Source: Paenibacillus bovis (GTDB lineage Bacteria > Bacillota > Bacilli > Bacillales > Bacillaceae_C). From it: 64,000 nt of DNA. The notes below the pieces were generated by a model. That model had not been told where the DNA came from, searched no databases, and worked only from the letters and a program-made list of their open reading frames with translations. Positions 21,049 through 30,922 of this stretch are shown piece after piece. The position numbers and the translations under genes were made by a program. The stretch is taken from positions 1 to 64,000 of the forward strand of contig VEFU01000007.1 in NCBI GenBank assembly GCA_007679095.1, in the 5' to 3' direction. Within the stretch, counting starts at the first letter, position 1; each line of letters starts with the position of its first letter.

Positions 21049-23421
21049 TTACTGAAGTTGTAACGTCTCCTTCAGTTTTTCTAATTCATTGTGATTAATA
21101 AGAACATCTCGTGGTTTACTTCCTTTTGGTTCTGAAATAATTCCTTGTGTTTCCAACATCTCCATTAGTCGAGCTGCACGATTATAACCAATACGGAAAT
21201 TTCGTTGTAATAATGAGGTAGAAGCACTACCTTGATTAACAACAAAATCACAAGCGTCCATTAATAGCTCATCTTCATCTTCCTGAATTTGAGCTTTCTT
21301 AAGTAATTCCTCTTGTTCAAATAAATAATTAGGCTCTCCTTGATTACGCACAAACTCTATCACCCGATCAATTTCTTCATCAGAAACAAAGGTTCCTTGA
21401 AGTCTAACTGGTTTGGAAGAACCACTTTCTAAAAACAACATATCACCTCGACCTAAAAGCTTTTCTGCACCACTAATATCAATTATTGTACGAGAGTCCA
21501 CTTGTGAGGAGACCGAAAAAGCAATTCTTGTTGGCACATTCGCTTTTATTAATCCCGTAATTACATCAACAGATGGACGTTGTGTTGCAATAATTAGATG
21601 GATTCCACATGCCCGTGCCTTTTGAGCAATCCTACAGATTGAATCTTCTACATCATGTGGTGCCATCATCATTAAATCTGCTAATTCGTCGATAACTATT
21701 ACAATAAAAGGAAGTTTTTCATGATGCTGCCCATTTTCTGTAGCAACTATATTAAACCGATTAATATCTCTCACGCTTGCATGAGCAAATAATTCGTAAC
21801 GACGTTCCATTTCATCTACGGCCCATTTTAAAGCTGCAGTCGCTGCCTTAACGTCAGTGATAACTGGGCTTACTAAATGAGGGATATGATTATATGGAGC
21901 GAGTTCTACCATTTTCGGGTCAATTAGCAATAATTTTAAGTCTTCAGGTTTTGCTTTGTATAAAAGACTAACTAATATTGAATTAATACAAACACTCTTT
22001 CCAGAACCAGTAGCACCGGCAATTAAGCCATGTGGCATTTTCTTTAAGTCTGTCACAACTGGTATACCAGAAATATCTAAACCGAGCGCTGCGGTTAATG
22101 GCGATTCACTAGATAGAAATGTTTCGTCGTTAATAATTTCACTAATTTGAACCGGTCTACTTTCGTGATTAGGAAGTTCAATACCAATAGTTCTCTTACC
22201 AGGTATAGGTGCCTCCATCCGAATATCTTTTGCAGCTAAACTTAATTTAATGTCATCACTCAAATTTGTTATCTTATTTACTTTCACACCACGCTCTGGA
22301 TGAACTTCAAACCTTGTAACAGATGGTCCTTGACTAACATTTACAACATGTGCATTCACATTAAAATTTAGTAATGTTTCATCTAGTAGTTCGGTTTGCT
22401 CCGCGATCCATTGCTTATTTTCAGCTTTCACAACAGGAGGATGCAGCAGCTGAATAGGTGGAAATACATACGACTCTAACGTCTGTACCGTATTGTCAGT
22501 CGAAACAGCAACTTCCGTATTAATCACTTCTTTGTACGCTTGTTGTAATTGTTGTGTATCTTGTTGTAGATTTTGGCTCTCTTCTTCTTTTGTTTCTAGT
22601 CTGTTCTTTTGACGTTCTTGAAAAGATTTTCGATCCTGTTTCAACATTAATACATTAAATGGCATGTTTCTTCTCGGTTTCTTCTGTTTCATGTCTTTCA
22701 GATTTGTAGGATTTGACTCTTTTGAATCCTCTTCCACAAATTCATCGTGATTTGAAGACAGTTCCATTTCATTAATAACGGGCTCATTTTTTTCTTCTGT
22801 TACAATTTCCTCGCTTCTCTCATACTGTACTTCCTTTTCTGTTTCATCTTGGTGTACATGTTCAGGAATATGTACCACTTCATGAGTATCCAGATTATTT
22901 TCCTGTTCTGTCTCACTCTCCGCCGTCTGTTGCGATAAAGGAGTTTCATCTACAGAAAAAGGTTTTGCTTTTCTTGGATCATTAAATCCATATATCGGTG
23001 ACGGAACTGTTGAAGGTCGAAATGGTTGCCGCGATTTTGATTCTATCTTATTTGAAGTTGGTCGTCTATCCTTCTTTTGAAACACAGATTCAGGATATTC
23101 CTTCCCTAATGTTTTAGGGAGTCTTTCGCCATCATCTACTTGAGGTGGCGAAGAATAACGATTAGGCTGCCTATTATAGCTTGCACTTCTATTCGTATTT
23201 CGTTGATTATCGGGCTGCTTTTGGATGGAATGCCTTTCTCGTTTTGGTTCATCTTCAATTAATGGAAATCTAAAATTTCCTTTCGGATAATGGTATGTCA
23301 TTTTTGTATTCATTTTAGGTATGTGATAGTCATTTTGTAATTGCTTATTCTCGTAACTTGTTTGACTTTCTTCGTGCTCACTATCTAGAAATTTCGAAAA
23401 AACCTTTCTAAACCAGGACAT
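21049..23421 (-). CDS. sftA: FtsK/SpoIIIE-family DNA translocase SftA
   Basis: 790 aa. A long disordered, charged N-terminal region (about 1-310) without membrane helices, a conserved alpha/beta part, Walker A AGATGSGKS at 468-476, Walker B VIVIDELADLMM and a C-terminal gamma winged-helix domain (GSASTSLLQRNFRIGYNRAARLM split around about 725-750) that reads DNA polarity. Lack of membrane segments separates it from SpoIIIE and fits soluble SftA (B. subtilis YtpS/T, 952 aa), which clears DNA from the division septum. Next to murC as in B. subtilis, but ytpR is 24 kb away here. Confidence 0.9.
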   Translation of the reverse strand: MSWFRKVFSKFLDSEHEESQTSYENKQLQNDYHIPKMNTKMTYHYPKGNFRFPLIEDEPKRERHSIQKQPDNQRNTNRSASYNRQPNRYSSPPQVDDGERLPKTLGKEYPESVFQKKDRRPTSNKIESKSRQPFRPSTVPSPIYGFNDPRKAKPFSVDETPLSQQTAESETEQENNLDTHEVVHIPEHVHQDETEKEVQYERSEEIVTEEKNEPVINEMELSSNHDEFVEEDSKESNPTNLKDMKQKKPRRNMPFNVLMLKQDRKSFQERQKNRLETKEEESQNLQQDTQQLQQAYKEVINTEVAVSTDNTVQTLESYVFPPIQLLHPPVVKAENKQWIAEQTELLDETLLNFNVNAHVVNVSQGPSVTRFEVHPERGVKVNKITNLSDDIKLSLAAKDIRMEAPIPGKRTIGIELPNHESRPVQISEIINDETFLSSESPLTAALGLDISGIPVVTDLKKMPHGLIAGATGSGKSVCINSILVSLLYKAKPEDLKLLLIDPKMVELAPYNHIPHLVSPVITDVKAATAALKWAVDEMERRYELFAHASVRDINRFNIVATENGQHHEKLPFIVIVIDELADLMMMAPHDVEDSICRIAQKARACGIHLIIATQRPSVDVITGLIKANVPTRIAFSVSSQVDSRTIIDISGAEKLLGRGDMLFLESGSSKPVRLQGTFVSDEEIDRVIEFVRNQGEPNYLFEQEELLKKAQIQEDEDELLMDACDFVVNQGSASTSLLQRNFRIGYNRAARLMEMLETQGIISEPKGSKPRDVLINHNELEKLKETLQLQ

Positions 23422-23546
23422 ATTATCCCTCTTTCTATATGCAGTTTCCTAAAGTTGTTAACTGCCTTATTATATCAAAAATACAGCATAAAAATTGAGT
23501 CTTTTGGAACATTATTAAAGAATCATTTGTGAAGAGGAGGATCATC

Positions 23547-24164
23547 TTGAGGATAATTAAGCCCATAATATATAGCAGTTTTGTCTCACTTATGCTTGTT
23601 GGATGTGGGACAAATAATGGTAACAATAATGAATTTGCGTACGATAGTTCTCCGCCCCCACAGAATGGCCATTATGATGGAGTTCAAAATACTAGCGATT
23701 GGACTGACTACAATTACAATAGTAACTATACAGGTAATGATCGATTTAACGCAAAATATCCCATGAATGTGAATAATGGTAATCAAGCTACTGATAATAT
23801 CGATGTTGCCGATGACATTGATGTTGCAGACGACATTGATGTTGCAGACGACATTGCTGTTGCAGTCGCCCAATTAAAAGAAGTAGACAATGCATATGTT
23901 CTTGTTACAAGAAGGAATGCGTATATTGCTGTTAAATTAACGAATGACTCCCGTAACGAACTCACAAAAAATATTGAAGAGAAAATAGCTAATAAAGCTC
24001 GAAAAGTCGATAAAGATCTTGATCACGTTTATGTATCAGAAAACCCTGATTTTTATGAGCGTATGCACGAATATAGAAATGATTTAAATAATGGCGAACC
24101 AGTTAGTGGCTTCTTTGAAGAATTCAACAACACCATACTGCGAATCTTTCCGAGTTCGCGTTAA
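23547..24164 (+). CDS. YhcN/YlaJ-like (sporulation) lipoprotein
   Basis: 205 aa from TTG 23547, 6 nt after GAGGAGG. Signal peptide with lipobox LVGC, a low-complexity Asn/Tyr-rich spacer, then the C-terminal domain (AQLKEVDNAYVLVTRRNAYIAVKL...KARKVDKDLDHVYVSENPDF) characteristic of YhcN/YlaJ spore lipoproteins. An extra Asp/Ala/Val block (IDVADD repeated) precedes the domain and is encoded by an 18-bp tandem repeat. Divergent from sftA. Spore role is known for the family only, not shown here. Confidence 0.75.
   Translation: MRIIKPIIYSSFVSLMLVGCGTNNGNNNEFAYDSSPPPQNGHYDGVQNTSDWTDYNYNSNYTGNDRFNAKYPMNVNNGNQATDNIDVADDIDVADDIDVADDIAVAVAQLKEVDNAYVLVTRRNAYIAVKLTNDSRNELTKNIEEKIANKARKVDKDLDHVYVSENPDFYERMHEYRNDLNNGEPVSGFFEEFNNTILRIFPSSR
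23799..23870 (+). repeat. 18-bp tandem repeat, four units, in the lipoprotein gene
   Basis: Units start at 23799, 23817, 23835 and 23853. Units 2 and 3 are identical; 1 and 4 diverge by a few bases. They encode (I-D-V-A-D-D)n, so copy-number change stays in frame. Confidence 0.9.
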
Positions 24165-24203
24165 TAAACGGACTTATTTACAGTAAGTTTTACAATTCAC
24201 AAG

Positions 24204-24234
24204 AAAAGGCTGTCCGTTTTTCGGCAGCCTTTTA
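24204..24234. terminator. Bidirectional terminator
   Basis: AAAAGGCTG-CCG pairs with CGG-CAGCCTTTT between the convergent lipoprotein and small membrane protein genes. Confidence 0.85.
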
Positions 24235-24235
24235 A

Positions 24236-24433
24236 TTAATAAAATATACCTATTATGACAAGCGCTCCGAGTATTAATCCACCAATCGTACCAATTGTTT
24301 CTGTATTAAGAATGGGTTTCGGAGTGAAAAATTTAATATCCTCTATATCTGTTTCTAACTTAGAGATCTTTTCATTTAATTGTTTTATTTCTCTTAATAA
24401 CAATTCATTTGTTTCGTTATCCTTATTACTCAT
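24236..24433 (-). CDS. Small coiled-coil membrane protein, unknown
   Basis: 65 aa from ATG 24433 (an ATG directly before it at 24436 is equally possible; both follow GGAGGGG). A helical charged stretch with heptad spacing (LLLREIKQLNEKISKLETDI) is followed by a proline-containing link and one C-terminal transmembrane helix (TIGTIGGLILGALVIIGIF). I do not recognise a named family. Single gene between terminators. Confidence 0.6.
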   Translation of the reverse strand: MSNKDNETNELLLREIKQLNEKISKLETDIEDIKFFTPKPILNTETIGTIGGLILGALVIIGIFY

Positions 24434-24554
24434 CATCTCGCCCCTCCATTCACTATACATTATATACGAAGTACTATATGAATTGTTTCATTTTTTCAAG
24501 AAATTCATACTAGTAAAATACTCATCTACAAAAAATCTATTTCTCAGTCGCACT

Positions 24555-24594
24555 AAGAAAAAAGCTGTCATCGGATTACTCCTAGACAGCTTTT
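24555..24594 (-). terminator. ltaS terminator
   Basis: AAAAGCTGTC pairs with GACAGCTTTT just after the ltaS stop; the minus-strand T-run is TTTTTTC. Confidence 0.85.
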
Positions 24595-24597
24595 GTT

Positions 24598-26538
24598 TTA
24601 TTCATCTTCTTGTTTTTGATAATTATATTTTGAGCGATCGACTGGTTCGAAACCTTTAGGTGTATGGAAGCGTAATAAATCACCATTTACAACATGGTCT
24701 GAAAGTGCCAATTTGTATTGTGCAAGTTCACGATATTTTTCTGCTTCTTGTAACATATCTTCCTCTAATAATTCACCAGTCTTAGAATCATAGTACTTGT
24801 CACCAACACTAGTAATAGTTGGGCTTACGAAGTCACCATTTCTAAATGGTACTAATTCATCATGTTCATCAGAGAATAAATCTGTACCGAAATGTACATA
24901 ATCTCTCGAATCAATACCAAGCAAATGCATTAATGTTGGTTTAATGTCAATCTGAGCACCATATTTATGGTTTATACCGCCTTCCATTCCTGGAACACGA
25001 ATGAATAATGGTACACGCTGTAATGCAGCATTATCAAATTCTGTAACTTCCTTACCTAATACCTGGCTCATCGCTTCATTATGGTTTTTAGAAATACCAT
25101 AGTGATCACCATACATAATGATAATGGAATTATCATATAATCCAGATTCTTTTAGATAAGTAAAGAACTCTTCTAATGCTTCATCCGCATATCGAGCAGT
25201 TTGGAAATAATTATCTACAGATTTATCTCCTGTCGTATGTGGCGCGATTGTTGCATCTTCATCACTTATCGGATAAGGATAATGATGAGTAACCGTAATA
25301 AATTTCGTATAGAATGGTTGTGGTAATGATTCTATTAATTCCTTTGATTGTTCAAAGAACGGTTTGTCCATTAATCCATAATCAGTTAAGTCCTCTGGAT
25401 TCACATCATAAAAATTCTCATCGAAGAAATGGTTAAAACCAAATGATTTATAAATTTCATTTCTATTCCAGAAGCTTCCTGCATTCCCATGAAATACTGC
25501 AGATGTATATCCTTGTTGCCCTAGAATAGCTGGCGCTGCATGGTATACATTTCTTCCTTTCGTTGTAAAAGCTGAACCTTGTGGTAAACCATATAATGAG
25601 TTTTCGATCATAAATTCAGCATCTGCAGTTTTACCAGCTGCGACCTGATGGAAGAAGTTGTCAAAGTAGACTGTGTTTTCCTCTCTAGTTAAAGAGTTTA
25701 GGAACGGTGTTACTTCTTCTCCATGCAATTCGTAATCTATTAGGAATGATTGAATAGATTCTAAGTGAAAATAGATTACGTTCATCCCTTCACCAATTCC
25801 AAAGTATTCTGGATTTGGTTCTGCATAATTAGACTTTGTGAAGTTAAGAATTTCTGTAATATCATCACTGCTCGCTGTAACTCTCTGTGCAGATGCCTTC
25901 GTACTTTGCACTGCATCGTATATTGTATAGTTGTACATACCTAAATATTTCACAATATAGTTACGATCAAATCCTCTAGTTAATAATTGAGGACGGTCAG
26001 TTTCAGCTAAACCAATATTTGCACTGATAATTGCCAATGATAATGCGAACAAAGCCGCAACTTTTCGAAGTTTCATATCTTCCTTTTCTATTTTCACGAA
26101 ACGAAATACAAGTAATCCCATTAAGAAAAGAAAGTCCATAAACAATAGTATGTCCGATGGCTTTAATAATGTTAAAATACTTCCACTAACATCACCAAGA
26201 TTTTGTGTCTGTGTTAATACTGGTAAAGTTATAAAGTCAGTAAATGAGCGGTAATACACAACATTCGCAAATAAGATAATGGATAACAAAAGATATATAA
26301 TCATTAATGCTATATATTTTTTGCGACCTTTAAACAAAAATGCAAAGCCAAGAAATAATAACGAAGAACCTAAAGGATTTAGGAGCAATAAAAACTCTTG
26401 AAATGTTCCTTCAACTCCTAAGTTAAACTGTGTTAATTGTACTGCGTATGTTTTTATCCAAAGAAATAGCACAGCTAAAAAGAAGAATCCTATATATTTG
26501 TTGAAAATACTTTGGAATCTAATCAAAAGGTTATTCAT
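24598..26538 (-). CDS. ltaS: Lipoteichoic acid synthase (LtaS family)
   Basis: 646 aa, like B. subtilis LtaS/YflE (649 aa). Five N-terminal membrane helices (to about 175), then an extracellular sulfatase-like domain that polymerises glycerol phosphate from phosphatidylglycerol. Catalytic T304 in AAGKTADAEFM, metal ligand E260 in FHLESIQ and the GDHYG metal motif near 480 are present. It is monocistronic. Bacilli often carry several paralogues (LtaS, YfnI, YqgS, YvgJ), so the exact orthologue is not certain. Confidence 0.9.
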   Translation of the reverse strand: MNNLLIRFQSIFNKYIGFFFLAVLFLWIKTYAVQLTQFNLGVEGTFQEFLLLLNPLGSSLLFLGFAFLFKGRKKYIALMIIYLLLSIILFANVVYYRSFTDFITLPVLTQTQNLGDVSGSILTLLKPSDILLFMDFLFLMGLLVFRFVKIEKEDMKLRKVAALFALSLAIISANIGLAETDRPQLLTRGFDRNYIVKYLGMYNYTIYDAVQSTKASAQRVTASSDDITEILNFTKSNYAEPNPEYFGIGEGMNVIYFHLESIQSFLIDYELHGEEVTPFLNSLTREENTVYFDNFFHQVAAGKTADAEFMIENSLYGLPQGSAFTTKGRNVYHAAPAILGQQGYTSAVFHGNAGSFWNRNEIYKSFGFNHFFDENFYDVNPEDLTDYGLMDKPFFEQSKELIESLPQPFYTKFITVTHHYPYPISDEDATIAPHTTGDKSVDNYFQTARYADEALEEFFTYLKESGLYDNSIIIMYGDHYGISKNHNEAMSQVLGKEVTEFDNAALQRVPLFIRVPGMEGGINHKYGAQIDIKPTLMHLLGIDSRDYVHFGTDLFSDEHDELVPFRNGDFVSPTITSVGDKYYDSKTGELLEEDMLQEAEKYRELAQYKLALSDHVVNGDLLRFHTPKGFEPVDRSKYNYQKQEDE

Positions 26539-26724
26539 ATTTGCACCTACCCTCTAGCAAGATATTATGTCATATTTATATAGAAAATTAAAGGTCAAAA
26601 TTAAACCAATTAAACTATTATTTTCTATTACAATCTCTAATTTGATGTTATAAAAAACATCAGAAACAAATTATACTCTGTATTAACAAAATGTCAAGTT
26701 GTTAAAAACCCACTATATATTATA

Positions 26725-27843
26725 TCACTTTTTCAAGAAATTTTCAGTGTAATACGGTCTCCACTCATCATTAAAGGAAACACCCACTCCTAATTCTTCA
26801 AAATCCTTTTGTAATATATTTTCTCTATGCCCAATTGAATTCATTAACCCTTCATGGGCATAAATACTACTAATCTGCCCGGAAGCTAGGTTTTCTCCTG
26901 CCATTACATAATGAATATTATCGTTCTCCATTCGTTCAAAAGGCGACAATCCATCCAAATTTGTATGGCTAAAATAATTATTAACAGCCATATCCTTACT
27001 ATGTTTACGGGCTGTTTTCATAACTTCTTCATTCCATTTTAATATAGATAAACCATGATTAACTCTTGTTGCATTCGTTAGGTCAAATAATTGATATTCA
27101 AATCCTTCTTTCAATTTGGTATTTGGCTCTCCAAATATTTTCTTCTTCTGATCTTCCAGCTCTTTACTAATTATTTGTATTGCAGTTACAGTATTACTCT
27201 CATGTTTATCATAGAATATTGTTACATAATTGCCATCCATCCGAAAAATGTCATATTCATCATTATTCTGAAATTGGTAATGAACCCAGCCCTTTTGAAT
27301 ACTTGTAAGCGGCTTATATGCTTCGAGAATTACATCCCTTGTACTTTCAAATGTAATGTTCATTGTAGATGATAATAAATCTTGGTTTGAGTAAATTCCT
27401 GCCACCTTATCCTCTTTATCATATGCAATCATGATGAAATTTTGATAATTATTATGATATGTCACCCAATTGACACCATATTCATTCATAGAAATTCTTT
27501 TGGGAGCACCTAATATTTTTTCTATTTCAGCTTTTTCGTCACCTATTCTTATATTATTCATAGAAACGGATTGATTCTCAGTGGGATCCGCTTTGCTTTT
27601 ATCTGTTATTAGATTATCTTCAACACCCGCGTTATCGGAAAATTTATCTTTCCATAATTGAAATTGTTGTATGATCTTCTCTTCAACTGCATTTATTGTA
27701 GGGTGTTCTTGTATCCTCTTCATGTCTTCTTGTATATCGTTTGCAACGCCATTTATTCCTGATTGTTTAAAATCTTCTCCGTAAAAATACCAAAGGGCGC
27801 CTACTATTAATATGATAGGAAAAAAATATTTTATTTTCGACAT
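26725..27843 (-). CDS. CAP-domain secreted protein, YlbC-like
   Basis: 372 aa from ATG 27843 (AGGGGTG ribosome site; the open frame starts three codons earlier). N-terminal membrane anchor or uncleaved signal (KYFFPIILIVGALWYFY), a CAP-associated domain (about 95-235: IRIGDEKAEIEKILGAPKRI ...) and a C-terminal CAP/SCP-like domain with HSKDMAVNNYFSHTN, AGENLASG and GHRENIL. The layout matches B. subtilis YlbC. Biochemical function unknown. Confidence 0.85.
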   Translation of the reverse strand: MSKIKYFFPIILIVGALWYFYGEDFKQSGINGVANDIQEDMKRIQEHPTINAVEEKIIQQFQLWKDKFSDNAGVEDNLITDKSKADPTENQSVSMNNIRIGDEKAEIEKILGAPKRISMNEYGVNWVTYHNNYQNFIMIAYDKEDKVAGIYSNQDLLSSTMNITFESTRDVILEAYKPLTSIQKGWVHYQFQNNDEYDIFRMDGNYVTIFYDKHESNTVTAIQIISKELEDQKKKIFGEPNTKLKEGFEYQLFDLTNATRVNHGLSILKWNEEVMKTARKHSKDMAVNNYFSHTNLDGLSPFERMENDNIHYVMAGENLASGQISSIYAHEGLMNSIGHRENILQKDFEELGVGVSFNDEWRPYYTENFLKK

Positions 27844-27975
27844 AATAGTCACCCCTGCTTGTTCAAATTTTTATTTTAGAGACTAACGGATGTGTCATAA
27901 TTCTAAATATTAAAAAGCCATTGTGTATTCTTACAAATCATAGTAAGATTTACCTAAAAATAAGAAGGAGGGCGA

Positions 27976-29217
27976 ATGTTGGAATATTTAATCATGCACT
28001 TTCTTTTTAATATATCATTATTAGTAGTGTTACTTTTCCTTTTCTTTATATGGATTAAAATAACAGAAAATATCGAGTCATACAAAAAAGCATTTTTAAT
28101 ATACTTTATCCTTTCATTACTTTTATGTAACTTATTCACGTATGAACTAAGTGATTACATAGCACTTGATCTACGGATTATCCCTTTCCTAATTGGTGGC
28201 CTTTATTTTAGATTAAGTCCTATTTTGGGTTTATTGCTAATTGCAATGCGCGGGTTCCATGGGATAGATCTTGGATTCTATGTTGGTGTCATTTTTTACG
28301 CAATATTTAGTTATGTAATTTGGAAATTGTCTCCACTATTTCTAAAATTATCAGAGAAATATCGAATTCTTTCTTCCACAGGAATTACCTTCATTGTAAG
28401 TTTGGGTATATTAGCACTTTTAGAAATAGACAGTACTCCACATCGGATTATTGATGTCTGGTCTGCGTATATCATAGTACCTCCACTTGGTGTTGCTATG
28501 CTTGCTTATCTGATTGAACACATTAATAAAAACGTTATATTAATGAAAGAATTAATTAAATCAGAAAAATTTGAAGTACTGGAACAAATGGGGGCTGCTA
28601 TATCTCAAGAAATTAAAATTCCAATCACTAATAGTCTTCAATATATCCAAAATCTTAACAATTTAACATTAGATTCAAATGATAAAAAACAACATTTGAC
28701 TAACATTCACGATAGCTTAACTTCTGCGGAAATGGTGATTAAGGATTACTTGTCGTTTTCAAAACCATCTATTCAATCTATTGAAAAAATAGATGTGAAT
28801 GAAGAAATAATTCAATTAATTAAATTGATACATCCTCTTACAAAACAAAATGCTATACAAATACATACGAATTTATCCTCAAAAGGATGCATAAATGGAA
28901 ATAGACAAAATTTTCAACAATGTTTAGTTAATATAATGAAAAATGCTGTAGAAGCGATGCCTAATGGAGGTGATTTAACAATAGAAACAATTTCTACATT
29001 AACTACAATTACGATAATGATTGAAGATACTGGAATTGGAATTAGTAAGGAACAGCTTTCTAGAATTGACGAGCCTTTCTATTCAACTAAAGGCGAAAAA
29101 GGAACCGGAGTTGGATTAATGGTTTCCTATAATATAGTACGTTCAATGAAAGGCACTATTAATGTAAGAAGCGAACTTGGAAAAGGAACTTTATTTCAAC
29201 TTACATTCAGAAAGTAA
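27976..29217 (+). CDS. LytS/KinB-like membrane kinase with Gln replacing the phospho-acceptor His
   Basis: 413 aa. Five to six membrane helices of the 5TM LytS/YhcK or KinB type (residues 5-185), a DHp-like region and an intact-looking HATPase domain (NIMKNAVEAM, DTGIGIS, GEKGTGVGLMV). The H box reads AAISQEIKIPIT: Q211 (codon CAA at 28606-28608) stands where the paralogue 33 nt downstream has H212 in AAISHEIRNPLT; the usual Arg/Asn of the box are also changed. It cannot autophosphorylate at that site, but might act on a partner. A TTG at 27979 is better spaced from AAGGAGG than the ATG. Confidence 0.85.
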   Translation: MLEYLIMHFLFNISLLVVLLFLFFIWIKITENIESYKKAFLIYFILSLLLCNLFTYELSDYIALDLRIIPFLIGGLYFRLSPILGLLLIAMRGFHGIDLGFYVGVIFYAIFSYVIWKLSPLFLKLSEKYRILSSTGITFIVSLGILALLEIDSTPHRIIDVWSAYIIVPPLGVAMLAYLIEHINKNVILMKELIKSEKFEVLEQMGAAISQEIKIPITNSLQYIQNLNNLTLDSNDKKQHLTNIHDSLTSAEMVIKDYLSFSKPSIQSIEKIDVNEEIIQLIKLIHPLTKQNAIQIHTNLSSKGCINGNRQNFQQCLVNIMKNAVEAMPNGGDLTIETISTLTTITIMIEDTGIGISKEQLSRIDEPFYSTKGEKGTGVGLMVSYNIVRSMKGTINVRSELGKGTLFQLTFRK

Positions 29218-29258
29218 CTCTCAAAAAAATCTATAAGTACTATTAGGAGATGCTGTCT

Positions 29259-30509
29259 TTGGAATTAACCATTCACTTCTTATTTAATTTATCGCTTTTA
29301 TTAGTATTATTATTTTTTTGTATTCTATGGAGTGAACGATTAAATAAATATGAATCGAATAAGAAGATTACAACTGCATATTTTTTATCATGCCTCATTA
29401 TATCCAGTATTTTTACATACGAGGTTCACAATGGTATTTTACTTGGATTGAATAATGTTGGATTTATCGTTGGTGGACTTTATGCAGGACTAGGCCCATT
29501 ATTAGCACTTGTTATTATTATTATCAGAGGTTTTTATGGATTTAATATTGATTTTTGGATAACGGTGTTATTTTATGGTGGTATGGCTTTATGTTTAAGA
29601 TGGTTATCCCCTTGGTTTGTATTAAAACGAAAGAGATATAGAGTTTTTATTACTATTGCTTTAACATCTTTCTTGAGTATTTTACATATTGTTCCGTTAG
29701 AATTGTTGTACATAACATATGAACGCATAGATATTTGGTTTGCTTGTTTTGTCATTATCCCTTTAGGTGCTGGGTTAATTTCTTCTATCATGGAAGAATT
29801 GTGCAAGATATATGCTCTACGACGTCATGTATTAAAAGCAAGAAAATTAGAAGCTGTTGAGCAAATGGCCGCAGCTATATCACATGAAATCCGAAATCCA
29901 CTTACATCAGCTATTGGGTTCATTCAACTTTTACGAGAAGGCTCCATAGATAAAGAAAAAGAAAATCAATACTTATCTATCATTAAGACTGAACTGAAGT
30001 CTGCGGAAAGAGTGATACAGGATTACTTTACTTTCTCATCTCCTAATACGAATATTACTGAGACGATAAGTATTGAAAAAGTATTACAAGAAGTATTAGA
30101 TTCGTATCACCTAATGAGCAGTCTACAATCTATACTAATTAAAACAAACTTTCTCAATACTTTAAGGGTCGTTGGAGATGAACAAAGGCTACATCAGTGT
30201 TTAGTAAATATTATTAAAAATGCGATTGAAGCCATGAACAGCGGCGGAATATTAACTGTAGAAACTGAATCAGTTGGAGAAAAAGTATTTATTCGCATTA
30301 AAGATACAGGTATTGGCATGAATCAAGAACAAATTGATCGTTTAGGTGAGCCCTATTACTCAACTAAAGGTGATATGGGAACTGGGCTTGGGTTAATGGT
30401 CTCCTATAGCATCGTACGTGCAATGGGTGGTACTATTCATGTAGAAAGTAAGGAAGGAGCAGGCACCTGCTTTCATTTGACCTTACCTGGTGTAAAAGTA
30501 CATGGATAA
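29259..30509 (+). CDS. LytS/KinB-like sensor histidine kinase
   Basis: 416 aa from TTG 29259, 9 nt after AGGAG; an ATG at 29250 abuts that site. Same layout as the preceding gene: five to six membrane helices (about 5-180), DHp with intact H212 (ISHEIRNPLTSAIGF, counted from the ATG) and a full ATP-binding domain (NIIKNAIEAMNSGG, DTGIGMN, GTGLGLMVSY). Resembles sporulation kinases of the KinB group. No response regulator is adjacent, as usual for orphan phosphorelay kinases. The pair looks like a tandem duplication. Confidence 0.88.
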   Translation: MELTIHFLFNLSLLLVLLFFCILWSERLNKYESNKKITTAYFLSCLIISSIFTYEVHNGILLGLNNVGFIVGGLYAGLGPLLALVIIIIRGFYGFNIDFWITVLFYGGMALCLRWLSPWFVLKRKRYRVFITIALTSFLSILHIVPLELLYITYERIDIWFACFVIIPLGAGLISSIMEELCKIYALRRHVLKARKLEAVEQMAAAISHEIRNPLTSAIGFIQLLREGSIDKEKENQYLSIIKTELKSAERVIQDYFTFSSPNTNITETISIEKVLQEVLDSYHLMSSLQSILIKTNFLNTLRVVGDEQRLHQCLVNIIKNAIEAMNSGGILTVETESVGEKVFIRIKDTGIGMNQEQIDRLGEPYYSTKGDMGTGLGLMVSYSIVRAMGGTIHVESKEGAGTCFHLTLPGVKVHG

Positions 30510-30569
30510 ACAGATAGAAATATGGGACTGAGCGTGATTAAAAAAACTCGGATAAATGATGAAAATAAA

Positions 30570-30650
30570 GAAGTTGAGACAGAGGGATATGGTTGCAAAT
30601 AAAAACCGAACTATAACCTAATTTCAAATCAGTTTAGTCCGGTCTCAATA
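30570..30650. repeat. Palindromic repeat family A, left-part copy
   Basis: AAGTTGAGACAGAGGGATATGG and the following GCAAATAAAAACCGAACTATAAC closely match the left half of the copy at 34704-34894. An inner hairpin (CCGAACTA...TAGTCCGG) is kept; the right half is missing. Confidence 0.75.
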
Positions 30651-30718
30651 CCATGAAAATAAAAATTCTAGTTACGAAAAAAAAGATAACAATAAATAAA
30701 ACCCTTCTATTTCGTAAA

Positions 30719-30912
30719 AAAAGAGCTATACATACCATGTGGCAATGGATAGGATATATCAGTTTAGACTGCTTAATCCATTTTCATCCTCTGTGTGTAT
30801 AGCTGGTTTTGTGATACATGGTTGACTGCGGGAATAAAGGGCTCGATGAGACCCCACAGTCAGAAAAGCGAAGTCGACTGATCAGCGGAGTACGAGCGGT
30901 AGCCAGTCCCTT
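30719..30912. repeat. Palindromic non-coding segments, likely repeat debris
   Basis: An imperfect inverted repeat runs from AGCTATACATACC (about 30723) to TGTGTATAGCTGG (about 30804), followed by a GC-rich stretch (GACTGCGGGAATAAAGGGCTC ... GAGTACGAGCGGTAGCC) unlike the AT-rich surroundings. No open frame of interest. It reads as a remnant of another palindromic element placed next to family A and B copies. Confidence 0.5.
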
Positions 30913-30922
30913 CTTAAAATAA

